Assembly: GCF_947495565.1 (NCBI RefSeq)
Contig: NZ_CANLZM010000002.1
Span: 124,001-188,000 of the forward strand
Length of the DNA: 64,000 nt
Origin: an uncultured Pontibacter sp.
Lineage (GTDB): Bacteria; Bacteroidota; Bacteroidia; Cytophagales; Hymenobacteraceae
Reading direction: 5' to 3'
Shown here in pieces: positions 8,342 to 16,626 of this stretch. Position 1 is the stretch's first letter. Each line of letters begins with the position of its first letter. Under the pieces are notes generated by a model. The model did not search any database. It was not told the DNA's origin and saw only the letters and a list, made by a program, of their open reading frames with translations. Both the position numbers and the translations under genes were made by a program.

Positions 8342-8926
8342 ATGGAAATCCGGAAATGGCTTGACAGTGACAGAGACTATGAACAGGGCCGGCTGCTGTT
8401 TGAAAAACACAGCCTAAACCAGGCGCTCAAGAACCTCTTTGCCCTGGGCCCGGGCGTCTATAACTCCAGGAAGCTGGAGGAGGAGCTGGAGAAGCTCCAG
8501 GAGCCGGAGCCTCCGAAAGCAGTTGCACCAGGTGCCGCCCCAGCTAAGCCAGAGCACCGCGATGTGAGCCTGCAGGTGTGGGAGCAGCTCGTGCCATTGC
8601 TTGATGAACAACGGGCGCTGCACACGGCGCTGAGCCTGCTCCCGACCAACGCCGCTAGGTTGAAGCACGCCGTCCGGATCATGGAACTGGCCGACCGGCT
8701 GGCCCCGCTCTGGGACACCTACCACTACGCCAAGGAGCATGGCCGGCTTCCGGAAGTCGAGGTGCAGCACCCGGTACCGAAAAAAGAGGCAGACCAGCTG
8801 CGCCGCCTGAACAACCTGCGCACTTACCGCTCCAGGTACCGGGACCGCCCGGACAAGCTTGCCGAGATAGAGCCAGAAATCAAACTATTAGAAGAGGCAC
8901 TGAAAAATGTCAATCCAGAAGTATAG
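8342..8926 (+). CDS. Phage protein upstream of terminase
   Basis: 194 residues, mostly helical and charged, with a Pro/Ala linker near residues 55-70 and a basic helical C-terminal half (LRRLNNLRTYRSRYRDR). The ATG at 8342 is chosen because the earlier in-frame start (8285) lies upstream of the promoter. It overlaps the presumed small terminase gene by 20 nt. A DNA-packaging role is plausible from position only. Confidence 0.6.
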   Translation: MEIRKWLDSDRDYEQGRLLFEKHSLNQALKNLFALGPGVYNSRKLEEELEKLQEPEPPKAVAPGAAPAKPEHRDVSLQVWEQLVPLLDEQRALHTALSLLPTNAARLKHAVRIMELADRLAPLWDTYHYAKEHGRLPEVEVQHPVPKKEADQLRRLNNLRTYRSRYRDRPDKLAEIEPEIKLLEEALKNVNPEV

Positions 8927-9551
8927 ACCCGCCAAACGCACGCCGGTGGAGAAGGAATCCACCATCGACCGGCTCCACACCTACCTGGCCTTGGATAACG
9001 AGGAGGAGGCAGAGCATTACCTGACAGAGCATGAAGAGAAGGTGCTGGCCCGGTACTTCTCCATATCAGCACTTTCCGACAGGGGCATGCCGACTGAAAA
9101 GATGATCCGGAAGCACTGCAAGAAGTATAACCTGCACCGCTCCACCGCCTTCCGAGACCTGACGAACTCGCAGGAGCTTTTTGGCAATGCCTCCCAGGTA
9201 AGCAAGCAGGCCAAACGCTATGCCGTAGAGCAGCTGGCCAGGCGGGGCTATGAACAGGCCGAAATAATGGAGGATGCCCGCGCCATGGCCCAGCAGGTGC
9301 GCAACATGATCATGATTAACCGCCTGGATCAGGACGATTCCAACGCTGTCGATCCAACCCGCATCCAGCCGCCTACGCTGGTGCTTCAGGTTTCGCTTCC
9401 GGAGGGAAAGGCTGCCACTTTCGATGTGAATAAGCTGAAGGATATCAAAGACATCTCCTATGAGGATGTGCTGGAGGGCTATGAAGAGGGCCAGCGCAGT
9501 GACCGGCAGATGGAGAAGTACCTGGATGAACTGGAGAGCGAGCGCGAGTAA
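8907..9551 (+). CDS. Putative terminase small subunit
   Basis: 214 residues with a helix-turn-helix-like stretch around 45-90 (MIRKHCKKYNLHRSTAFRDL), a helical middle and an acidic C terminus. It overlaps the large terminase start by one base (TAATG). Small subunits bind the packaging site and sit just before the large subunit, as here. The family itself is too diverged for me to name. Confidence 0.65.
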   Translation: MSIQKYRPAKRTPVEKESTIDRLHTYLALDNEEEAEHYLTEHEEKVLARYFSISALSDRGMPTEKMIRKHCKKYNLHRSTAFRDLTNSQELFGNASQVSKQAKRYAVEQLARRGYEQAEIMEDARAMAQQVRNMIMINRLDQDDSNAVDPTRIQPPTLVLQVSLPEGKAATFDVNKLKDIKDISYEDVLEGYEEGQRSDRQMEKYLDELESERE

Positions 9552-11200
9552 TGGAAGAAACCGAATACAAGGCCTATAAGCCCAACCCGGCCCAGTTGCG
9601 CACCCTGCTCACCCCTCGCAGCTCAGGCACGTCTGTTTGGGGTCGTGGTACCGGAAAATCCTCCGATATCGCCAATTTGATGCATACCATTGTCACCACA
9701 ATGCCGCGCAGCCTGTGGCTGATCACTGGGCGCTCTTACATGCAGATGCTTACCCGCACGCTGCCTTCCACGATTGCCTCTCTGGAGCGCCTGGGCTATT
9801 ACCGTAACATTCACTATTTCGTCGGGCGCAAGGCACCGGATAACTGGCGCTGGGACCTGCCTCTGCAAACACCGCTCAAGTACGACCATTTCATCCATTT
9901 CTTCAACGGTACCGGGTTTGTGATGGTCAGTCAGGTCGGAGGTGGCGGTTCCGCCCGTGGTCTCAACACAGATGGCTCTATTACAGACGAAAGCCTGTTA
10001 TTAGACAAAGAGGCCTATGATGAAGAGGTTGTGCCTACCCTCCGGGCCAATAAGGATGTATTTGGGCACCTTCGCATGCACAGGGGTCATTTTCACCACA
10101 CCTCCATGCCTTACGGTGACCAGGGGCGCTGGCTCCTAGACCAAAGCAAGTACCTGGAAGATAATTACGACTTTTTGGGCATCACCAATGAGATGCTCGA
10201 TCTGCAGCTCAAGTTTATAGAGAGCCGCGACAGGCAGCACCGGCTAAATCTATGGCAGGAGATCAAGAAGCTTAAAAAGCAGCTTAAATTCTATCCAGAT
10301 AAGAATGGGCGCCTCTATACTGAGGCGAACGTATTTGACAACCTGGAGAACATCCCGCTGGCTTACCTGCAGGAGCAGTACACTGTGCTGGCTAAGTTTG
10401 CTTTCCTGGCAGAGGTACTGAACAAGCGGCCTGCCAATGTAGAGCATGGCTTTTACCCTTACCTGGATCTGAAGACGCACGCCTATGATGGCCATAGCAG
10501 CAGTTATCTGGATAGCTTCCACTATGACCTGAAGAAGCTGGGTGTGGTGGATAGCCGCATGGATGGTGATGTAAACGACCTGCTCCCGCTCCGGATCACC
10601 GCTGACTTTGGTGCCCGCATCACCACCAGCGTCGTAGCCCAGAGCCTGCCCAAGGAGTACCGTTTCCTGAAAGGCTTCTATGTAAAGCACCCTTTGCTCA
10701 TTAAGGATATCGTGAATAACATCACCACCTACTATAAGCACCACACCAATAAGCACATCTACTTCATCAAGGACAATGAGTATGGTGATAAGCGCAATGC
10801 TAACTCCAAGCTCACCTATAACCAGGAGTATGTGTCGGAGCTGCGGAAGGCAGGGTGGCGTGTCAGTGTGGTAGACCTGGGGCGTATACCAGACTATGAT
10901 GTGCGCTACCTGATTGCCCAGGACTTCCTGAAGGTGAAGGATCACTTCCAGCAGCTGCCACTGATGCAATTCAACCGGCACAACTGCAAGGATGTGCTCA
11001 CAGCTATGTCGCTTACCCCTATTAAGTATGGGCGCAAAGGGCAGCTGGAGAAAGACAAAACCAGTGAACGCCGTAAGTCCACACCGGCCCAGGAGGCCAC
11101 TCACTTTGCCGATAACTTCGACCTGCACATGCTCTCGATAGGGCGCCATGAGATGATGCCGCTGCCTGATCTGTCGGAGCTAATCGTTACCGGTGCCTAG
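9551..11200 (+). CDS. Terminase large subunit
   Basis: 549 residues. Walker A is GRGTGKSS (about 31-38); an acidic Walker B-like ITDESLLL sits near 140. The C-terminal half has the spaced Asp residues of an RNase H-like nuclease, for example RITADFGARITTS near 350. It powers DNA packaging and cuts the concatemer. It follows the presumed small subunit directly and closes its operon before a terminator. Full-length for the family. Confidence 0.85.
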   Translation: MEETEYKAYKPNPAQLRTLLTPRSSGTSVWGRGTGKSSDIANLMHTIVTTMPRSLWLITGRSYMQMLTRTLPSTIASLERLGYYRNIHYFVGRKAPDNWRWDLPLQTPLKYDHFIHFFNGTGFVMVSQVGGGGSARGLNTDGSITDESLLLDKEAYDEEVVPTLRANKDVFGHLRMHRGHFHHTSMPYGDQGRWLLDQSKYLEDNYDFLGITNEMLDLQLKFIESRDRQHRLNLWQEIKKLKKQLKFYPDKNGRLYTEANVFDNLENIPLAYLQEQYTVLAKFAFLAEVLNKRPANVEHGFYPYLDLKTHAYDGHSSSYLDSFHYDLKKLGVVDSRMDGDVNDLLPLRITADFGARITTSVVAQSLPKEYRFLKGFYVKHPLLIKDIVNNITTYYKHHTNKHIYFIKDNEYGDKRNANSKLTYNQEYVSELRKAGWRVSVVDLGRIPDYDVRYLIAQDFLKVKDHFQQLPLMQFNRHNCKDVLTAMSLTPIKYGRKGQLEKDKTSERRKSTPAQEATHFADNFDLHMLSIGRHEMMPLPDLSELIVTGA

Positions 11201-11224
11201 AGCCGAAGCACATTGCACCTCTCC

Positions 11225-11258
11225 AAAGCCGCAGCCAACCAAGTTGCGGCTTTTCTTT
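11225..11258 (+). terminator. Terminator after terminase genes
   Basis: AAGCCGCA (11226-11233) pairs with TGCGGCTT (11245-11252), followed by TTCTTTTC. It separates the packaging operon from the cargo gene at 11366. Confidence 0.8.
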
Positions 11259-11365
11259 TCTCCGGAGCGCCTCAGTCATATATCCCGAAAACAGGGGGTG
11301 CAATTGCGAAAAATCGTTAGGGCACGTCGGGGTTAATCGTCCGGCTTTGAGACAGATTTTTGTAG

Positions 11366-12040
11366 ATGAGAGGGCCTAAGCCGTATAGATCAATTAGTTG
11401 GCAAAATAATTTTGAGACTAGTATTTTAAGCGTATTTTCGGACATGGAGAACACTACTGAAGGGCACTTCTTCTTAAATTTATGGAACCGGGCACCGGGC
11501 AAAGGCTCTAAGTTTATGCAGCTAACGGCCAAGTTCAAAGGTGTTGATAGCCTGGGGTACCAACACGGAAAGTCTTATCAGTTGTCTGTTGCTTTGATGC
11601 CATTCCCTCCAAGGGTAATAATAAAAAGATTATCTGGTGGAGGGCTTTGCCCTTATGAGTCCCTGAATGCCTTTTACGAGAATTGGTACTTGTTAAGCAC
11701 AGGCGACGCTAAACCTCAAATTGATCTTATTTCTATTGATGAAGCATTCCGACTGCGATCAAATGATGTTTCTGATAAGCTCATCAAGCAGCTTAAAGAA
11801 GCGCAGGAAGCTATCGTTAAACACATTTTAACTCACATGCTCAGAAGAGAGCCGGAAGAATCCGATTATCGCAGAGTAAAGATATTGCTAAAGGATTCTT
11901 CAATGGAGCGAGATGTGTTTTTTGATGAGATTCATATTGGTAGTATGATGTTTGTAAATGATGGAACCACTCACACTTCTGATATGGCATTTGCAAACTG
12001 TACCCGAATCATTTTTCAGCCTAATCGGAACTATAGATAA
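11366..12040 (+). CDS. Hypothetical cargo (moron) protein
   Basis: 224 residues, lower in GC than the genes on both sides, and lying between two terminators, the classic layout of a phage cargo gene with its own promoter. No motif recognised; the middle is helical (residues 130-160). It lacks the late promoter box seen for its neighbours, so it may be expressed in the lysogen. Resistance to superinfection is a common role of such genes, but nothing in the sequence shows it here. Confidence 0.65.
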   Translation: MRGPKPYRSISWQNNFETSILSVFSDMENTTEGHFFLNLWNRAPGKGSKFMQLTAKFKGVDSLGYQHGKSYQLSVALMPFPPRVIIKRLSGGGLCPYESLNAFYENWYLLSTGDAKPQIDLISIDEAFRLRSNDVSDKLIKQLKEAQEAIVKHILTHMLRREPEESDYRRVKILLKDSSMERDVFFDEIHIGSMMFVNDGTTHTSDMAFANCTRIIFQPNRNYR

Positions 12041-12098
12041 CGCATAAACGGCGCCGGCCACTTCCGGCATAAATAGATGGGCAACAGCCCAAGAGCAG

Positions 12099-12131
12099 CA
12101 GCCCCAGCCAAATTGGTTGGGGCTTTTTTAT
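12099..12131 (+). terminator. Terminator after the cargo gene
   Basis: AGCCCCA (12100-12106) pairs with TGGGGCT (12118-12124), followed by six T. The third late promoter starts 15 bases downstream. Confidence 0.8.
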
Positions 12132-12145
12132 TCCCCTTTCCCCCT

Positions 12146-12188
12146 CCAACCCTGTCCTTTTTTCCGCTGGCATAGCCCCGCATCTTCG
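12146..12188 (+). promoter_or_regulatory. Phage late promoter, copy 3
   Basis: CCAACCCTGTCCTTTTTT at 12146-12163, 21 nt, TTCG at 12185-12188. Identical 18-base box and spacing to copies 1 and 4. The first start codons lie 3-9 nt after TTCG. Confidence 0.8.
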
Positions 12189-12193
12189 CAGTG

Positions 12194-12541
12194 ATGATGC
12201 AGCCAGCCACCATACGTTTAAAGGAAGTCCTGCGGCGCATGGACTCCAGCGCTGAGGAGTTCTCCATTGCCTACGTCAAGTATAACAAGCGGCAGAAAAC
12301 CGGCGGCGACATTGCCCGCTTTGAGCGGTGCATTTGCACCGGTACCAGGGCGAAAGGCACACGCCAGGAGAAAAGCCGGCAGACGCTGGTAAAGCCTCAG
12401 GTAGAGGCAAAAAAGCAGGCACGCAACCCGAACCACTTCGTGAACGCCACCCGCAACCTGCAGGTGCTGCCAAGCTTTGTGATCCGCAAGCTCCACATCT
12501 GGCTCATCATCGAATTCAACGGCATTAAAGTGATTCTATAG
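12194..12541 (+). CDS. Small basic phage protein before portal
   Basis: About 115 residues, strongly basic in the centre (KYNKRQKTGGDIARFERCI, then several Lys/Arg runs). ATG codons at 12194 and 12197 both fit; the GTG at 12191 would lie at or before the likely transcript start. It ends right before the portal gene. Possibly a DNA- or RNA-binding packaging factor; not recognised. Confidence 0.6.
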   Translation: MMQPATIRLKEVLRRMDSSAEEFSIAYVKYNKRQKTGGDIARFERCICTGTRAKGTRQEKSRQTLVKPQVEAKKQARNPNHFVNATRNLQVLPSFVIRKLHIWLIIEFNGIKVIL

Positions 12542-13879
12542 ATGAGCGTTTACGTTTCAGACGATTTGACCATGGCCGCTAGTGGTAAGTATATCTTTAC
12601 CACCAACGCGGCCGCAGGCCCCGCCCCCGGGAGTCCCGGCAAAACCGAACTGGGGGCTGCTCCGACCTCCCCGGTGGAGAAAGACACAAGCAGCGGGGAA
12701 ATTGCTAACTGGGGCGATGACAACCAGTTTCCCACACAGGTAAGGCGTGAGGCAGAGGAAAGTGAGATACTGCAGGAAAACCTGGGATGGAAAGCCGATG
12801 CCTGGTACGGCGGGGGCATTGTGTATGGCCTGGTCGATATCGATGCGCAAGGGGAAGAGACGTTTACCCGCGTCCGGATTCCGGAGGTGGAGGCCTTTCT
12901 GGCCAGAAGCCGCCGCTATGCCTACGAAACGCTGCTGGCCCTCTCCTACTTTGCCAACGGCTTCGGAGAGTTCATCCTGACGAAAGACCGCAAAGAGATC
13001 TGGTCTATCTGCAACCAGGATACCGAGTACTGCCGCTACAAAAAGCCGGATGCCAAGGGTGTGATCTCGCACATCTACATTAGCGCCAACTGGGCAAACA
13101 CCTCCAGGCCGGACGATATTGTACCGGTGCCGGCCATTGATCCTTATTTCGACACGCCGGATACTATACGCGAGCGCACCGACAGCTGGAAGTACATGTA
13201 CCCGGTGGCCATTCCTTCACCAGGTAAGACACTCTACCAGCTGGCTCGATGGAACGCCATACGCCGCTCCGGGTGGCTGGCCCTCCTGAAGAAGATTCCC
13301 AACTTCAAGCTGAACATGTTCGATCACCAGCTTTCCACCAGGCACATGGTGGAAGTGCACCACCGCTATTGGGAGTGGAAGTATGGCGATTGGGAAACCA
13401 AAGACAAAAAAGAGCGCCAAAGCATCATTTCCGAAGAGGTCAAAGCCTTTGATAAGACGATGGCAGGCGTGGATGGGGCTGGCAAGTCTGTCTTCAGCAT
13501 CACGTTTCCGGACCCACAGGACCCGAGCAAAACCATCAGCGCCTTCAAAATTACCTCGATCGATGACAAGCTGAAGTCAGGCCTGTATGTGGAAGACTCA
13601 CAGGAGGCGGCTAGCTGGGTGTACACGGCCATTGGCGTGGCCCCTACCCTGCGCGGCATCCACCCGGGCAAGGAAATGGGTGGCGGCTCCGGCTCCGATG
13701 CCCGCGTTGCCTTCAACAACTTCATTTCTACTTCCAAATTCCCGCAGGACCTGGTGCTGGAGCCGCTGCACTTTGTCCGAGACTACAACGGATGGCCTGA
13801 GAACCTCCAGTTCAGATTTGCCGCGCCGCTGATCATGACGCTCGACTCCGGAAAATCTTCCCAACAGGAAACAAAATAG
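12542..13879 (+). CDS. Phage portal protein
   Basis: 445 residues. A low-complexity N terminus is followed by a portal-like core (EIANWGDDNQFPTQVRREAE, about 57-76) and a C-terminal part naming gene order and size consistent with portals of Bacteroidota siphoviruses. It forms the dodecameric DNA channel of the head. It follows the small basic gene with no gap and precedes a connector-like gene. Portal lying after capsid and terminase is not the usual order. Confidence 0.7.
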   Translation: MSVYVSDDLTMAASGKYIFTTNAAAGPAPGSPGKTELGAAPTSPVEKDTSSGEIANWGDDNQFPTQVRREAEESEILQENLGWKADAWYGGGIVYGLVDIDAQGEETFTRVRIPEVEAFLARSRRYAYETLLALSYFANGFGEFILTKDRKEIWSICNQDTEYCRYKKPDAKGVISHIYISANWANTSRPDDIVPVPAIDPYFDTPDTIRERTDSWKYMYPVAIPSPGKTLYQLARWNAIRRSGWLALLKKIPNFKLNMFDHQLSTRHMVEVHHRYWEWKYGDWETKDKKERQSIISEEVKAFDKTMAGVDGAGKSVFSITFPDPQDPSKTISAFKITSIDDKLKSGLYVEDSQEAASWVYTAIGVAPTLRGIHPGKEMGGGSGSDARVAFNNFISTSKFPQDLVLEPLHFVRDYNGWPENLQFRFAAPLIMTLDSGKSSQQETK

Positions 13880-13881
13880 CC

Positions 13882-14856
13882 ATGCTGAACATCACGACAG
13901 AAGACCTTAAAAAGCGTATTGGCGTAACGGCCACTGCCAAAGCCCTGGAGCTTTACCAGGCAGATTTTTTCCAGGTGCAGGACGATATCCTGCGGGTAAG
14001 CTTCGGTGAGGACTTTTACCTGGACCTGAGCCAGAAGTATAACGAGGGGCTGGCCACTGAGAAACAGCTGGAGTTGGTGGCGATCCTGCTGGATGCCATC
14101 GTACCCATGGCACAGGGCAATCTGCTGCCGCTACAGGCACTGCAGATCTCGGACCGGGGCGTGCACATTGTCAGCAACGCCAACGAGAAGACGCCTTTCG
14201 AGCACCAGATCAAGGCGGCGCAGGCCTCCTTTGCCCACAAAGGCTTCCAGGCGATCGAACGGGCACTGCGCTTCCTGGAACGCCACATCGATCACCCGGA
14301 CTTCGAGCTTTGGGCCACCTCAGAGGCCTGCACGCTGTTCAGACAGCACACCATCTCCAATGCCGAGGAGTTTCAGAACGGCTACAGCATCGGAAACAGC
14401 CGGCGCACCTACATGGCCCTGCTGCCAACTGTCCGGAAAGTGGAGGACTTCTACCTGGAGACTGCGCTGGGCGGTGACTTCTGGTATGAGCTGAAGGAGC
14501 AGCTGAAAGACCGCGACGTGCACCCGGATAACCTCTACCTGCTTAACCGCTTTATACGCCCGGCCGTGGCGCTCCTGACCGTGGCGGCAGCGCTGGAGGA
14601 GGGCGGCTATACCTTCAAAACAGATGCCTTCCTGCTGAGCGATTCAGCTGAGCCGGTGGATGCCGCTATCCTGAACAGCAAACGGGCCAAGGCCGAGAAA
14701 GACGGCAAGGCATACCTTTCCAAGCTAACAAACTACCTGAACGCAAACGCCTCAGCTGAAAAGTACGCCACCTACTTCGCCAGCAGCACCTACCTGGCTC
14801 CAGGCTCAGAGGTAAGCCGCAACGAGCCAGAGAGCCGCATCTACGGATTTTACTAA
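13882..14856 (+). CDS. Connector-like protein (DUF6712-type)
   Basis: 324 residues, mostly helical, beginning two bases after the portal stop. Its features (MLNITTEDLKKRIG start, repeated helical hairpins, LLPTVRKVEDFYLE) match a family I associate with Bacteroidota phages next to portal genes. A head-completion or connector role is inferred from place and helical make-up. Confidence 0.55.
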   Translation: MLNITTEDLKKRIGVTATAKALELYQADFFQVQDDILRVSFGEDFYLDLSQKYNEGLATEKQLELVAILLDAIVPMAQGNLLPLQALQISDRGVHIVSNANEKTPFEHQIKAAQASFAHKGFQAIERALRFLERHIDHPDFELWATSEACTLFRQHTISNAEEFQNGYSIGNSRRTYMALLPTVRKVEDFYLETALGGDFWYELKEQLKDRDVHPDNLYLLNRFIRPAVALLTVAAALEEGGYTFKTDAFLLSDSAEPVDAAILNSKRAKAEKDGKAYLSKLTNYLNANASAEKYATYFASSTYLAPGSEVSRNEPESRIYGFY

Positions 14857-14875
14857 CCCTTATACTTTTAGCCAA

Positions 14876-15277
14876 ATGGATTTAAGAATCAAACGCCAGC
14901 CTTCCGACAGCAAGCAGACGCTGGGGCAGATGGAGGTGGTGAGAAATGACCAGGCTGTCTTCAGCTGTAAAACGCTGGAGCTGGCCTGGCGAAACAATGA
15001 GCCGCAGATCTCCTGCATCCCGACGGGTACCTACCAGGTTGTAAAGCGCTGGTCTCAAAAGTACGGCAACCATTTCCATGTGCTGGGTGTCCCGGGCCGC
15101 AGCTATATCCTGATCCACGTGGGCAACTACTACACTGAGATCCGGGGCTGCATTTTAGTCGGCACCACCCACACCGACATCAACAGAGACGGCTACCGCG
15201 ACGTGACAAGCAGCAAAGCGACGCTGAACAAACTACTGGAGCTGATGCCGAAGTCCTTCACCCTTACCATCAACTAA
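14876..15277 (+). CDS. DUF5675-type protein, likely lysis/peptidoglycan enzyme
   Basis: 133 residues with the pattern SYILIHVGNYYTEIRGCILVG (about 76-96, written here in part): a His then Gly-Cys-Ile like the catalytic HG...GCI of L,D-transpeptidases. The protein has no signal peptide, so it would depend on the holin next door. The ATG is preceded by ACTTTTAGCCAA, a motif repeated before 15839. It opens the lysis cluster. Confidence 0.65.
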   Translation: MDLRIKRQPSDSKQTLGQMEVVRNDQAVFSCKTLELAWRNNEPQISCIPTGTYQVVKRWSQKYGNHFHVLGVPGRSYILIHVGNYYTEIRGCILVGTTHTDINRDGYRDVTSSKATLNKLLELMPKSFTLTIN

Positions 15278-15280
15278 ACC

Positions 15281-15814
15281 ATGCGCCTGCTCACCCTGCT
15301 CCTGGTCCTGACTCCTTTTCTTTCGGAAGTGGGCCAGGTCTTCAACAAGTATGTCTTTTCGGATTGGGACTTTGTGCCTTTTCTGGCTGTGGCCATCACC
15401 ATCGATACCCTGACCGGTGTGTACGTGAATGCCAAGCTGGGGCGCATCCACAGCTTCCGGATGCGCTCGCTGTTCGAGAAGCTGCAGATGTACGTGGTCG
15501 GCCTGATCATAATCCATGGCCTGGCCAGTCACCTGGTGGACGGATCACCAAACCAGTTGGTGCAGCTGATCGTGCCCTTCGGCAAGGGTGCTTTCTACTT
15601 CTACATGCTGGCCTGTGAGGCTATCTCTGTCGAGGAAAACCTGCAGCGCATCGGCAAAGGCTACCTGCCCAAGTGGATCAAGACCAAACTGATGGACTAC
15701 AAGGAAACAGGCAGAGTAGAGCAGCGCACGCCTCCACAGCCGGCCACACCCTCCGAGGCTGGTTATGCCTACACCGAGGCCGGCTGTGCGGATGGCGATT
15801 GCGCAGATCATTAA
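15281..15814 (+). CDS. Phage holin
   Basis: 177 residues with three to four membrane segments (for example LLTLLLVLTPFLSEVGQVF, VPFLAVAITIDTLTGVYV, VGLIIIHGLASHLVD). The DTLTG motif after the second segment and the basic IKTKLMDYK end are typical of the holin_4_1 family. It would form the membrane lesion that releases the lysis enzyme. The Glu/Ala-rich, Cys-containing tail is variable. Confidence 0.85.
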   Translation: MRLLTLLLVLTPFLSEVGQVFNKYVFSDWDFVPFLAVAITIDTLTGVYVNAKLGRIHSFRMRSLFEKLQMYVVGLIIIHGLASHLVDGSPNQLVQLIVPFGKGAFYFYMLACEAISVEENLQRIGKGYLPKWIKTKLMDYKETGRVEQRTPPQPATPSEAGYAYTEAGCADGDCADH

Positions 15815-15838
15815 TCTTCAACTAAACTTTTAGCCAAA

Positions 15839-16192
15839 ATGAAAAACCTCTTACTAAAACTGCAACAGCTCCTGTTCCGGTTTCTTTACCCGCTGGCATA
15901 CCCGCTGCTGATCCTGGTGCATATCATTCACGGTGCCTGGGCTGTGGGGCTCCTGGCCTTTTTCGGGCTGGTACCAAATGAGAAGCCTAGTTACTTCATC
16001 GGGATTCCGATCGTAGTGGTCGTGCTGTTCTACTTCTACCCAAGGCCAAAGCGGAAGAAGGATCCGGTGCAGAACACGCCTCCCCTGGGCACGCTCCCTC
16101 CAGTTGGGCCACCTGTCAACTTTCCGACTGACCCGAGTGAGGTGTTCCCGAGTTATCCGTCTGGTACCAGTGAGAAGGGAGGTGCACAATGA
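15839..16192 (+). CDS. Membrane protein of the lysis cluster
   Basis: 117 residues: two hydrophobic segments (about 12-45 and 52-68), then a Pro-rich soluble tail. It is translated after an ACTTTTAGCCAAA leader identical to that of the DUF5675 gene. Its stop overlaps the next gene's start. It could be a second holin or an accessory; I do not recognise the family. Confidence 0.65.
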   Translation: MKNLLLKLQQLLFRFLYPLAYPLLILVHIIHGAWAVGLLAFFGLVPNEKPSYFIGIPIVVVVLFYFYPRPKRKKDPVQNTPPLGTLPPVGPPVNFPTDPSEVFPSYPSGTSEKGGAQ

Positions 16193-16626
16193 TGCCTGCA
16201 GCTACCGCTATTTTGCTGATAGTTGTTCTAGCAGCCATCTTCGGCTTTATCGAGGCCTGTGCGGATGATAATATCATCGACACAGCTTCTGCCAGGCTGG
16301 ACCGGAAGAAATTCCACCTGCTGGGCTGGACGCGCCGGGCGTTTGTGATCTGCGCTGCAGCACTGGTGCACTTCGGCTTTGCCTACATTGCCTTGGCGAC
16401 TATATCCCTTGCTGCGGTTTCCTTCTGGCTTGTGTTTGAAGCGGTTATTTCCCATAAGATCAAGGGCAGCATCCTGTTTGTAGGATCCTCAGCCAATTCA
16501 GATGTGATCATGCGCCGGATTGCCTGGTTGGCGGATATGGAGCCGGAAGAAGTAAAAGTGGCTGCTATGCTCATTGCCTTTTGGGCGGCTGTGGCCATTG
16601 CCTCCACTCAATTCGTTGCGCTATGA
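16189..16626 (+). CDS. Membrane protein of the lysis cluster
   Basis: 145 residues with three hydrophobic segments (about 4-22, 50-80 and 122-140). It overlaps genes on both sides (ATGATG at 16189, ATGA at 16623), so translation is coupled. Position between holin and the lipoprotein suggests holin-like or antiholin function, which the sequence does not prove. Confidence 0.65.
   Translation: MMPAATAILLIVVLAAIFGFIEACADDNIIDTASARLDRKKFHLLGWTRRAFVICAAALVHFGFAYIALATISLAAVSFWLVFEAVISHKIKGSILFVGSSANSDVIMRRIAWLADMEPEEVKVAAMLIAFWAAVAIASTQFVAL

Noticed and set aside
10250-11149. 299-residue minus-strand frame opposite the large terminase
   Set aside because: Shadow frame of a clear terminase gene; composition not protein-like.
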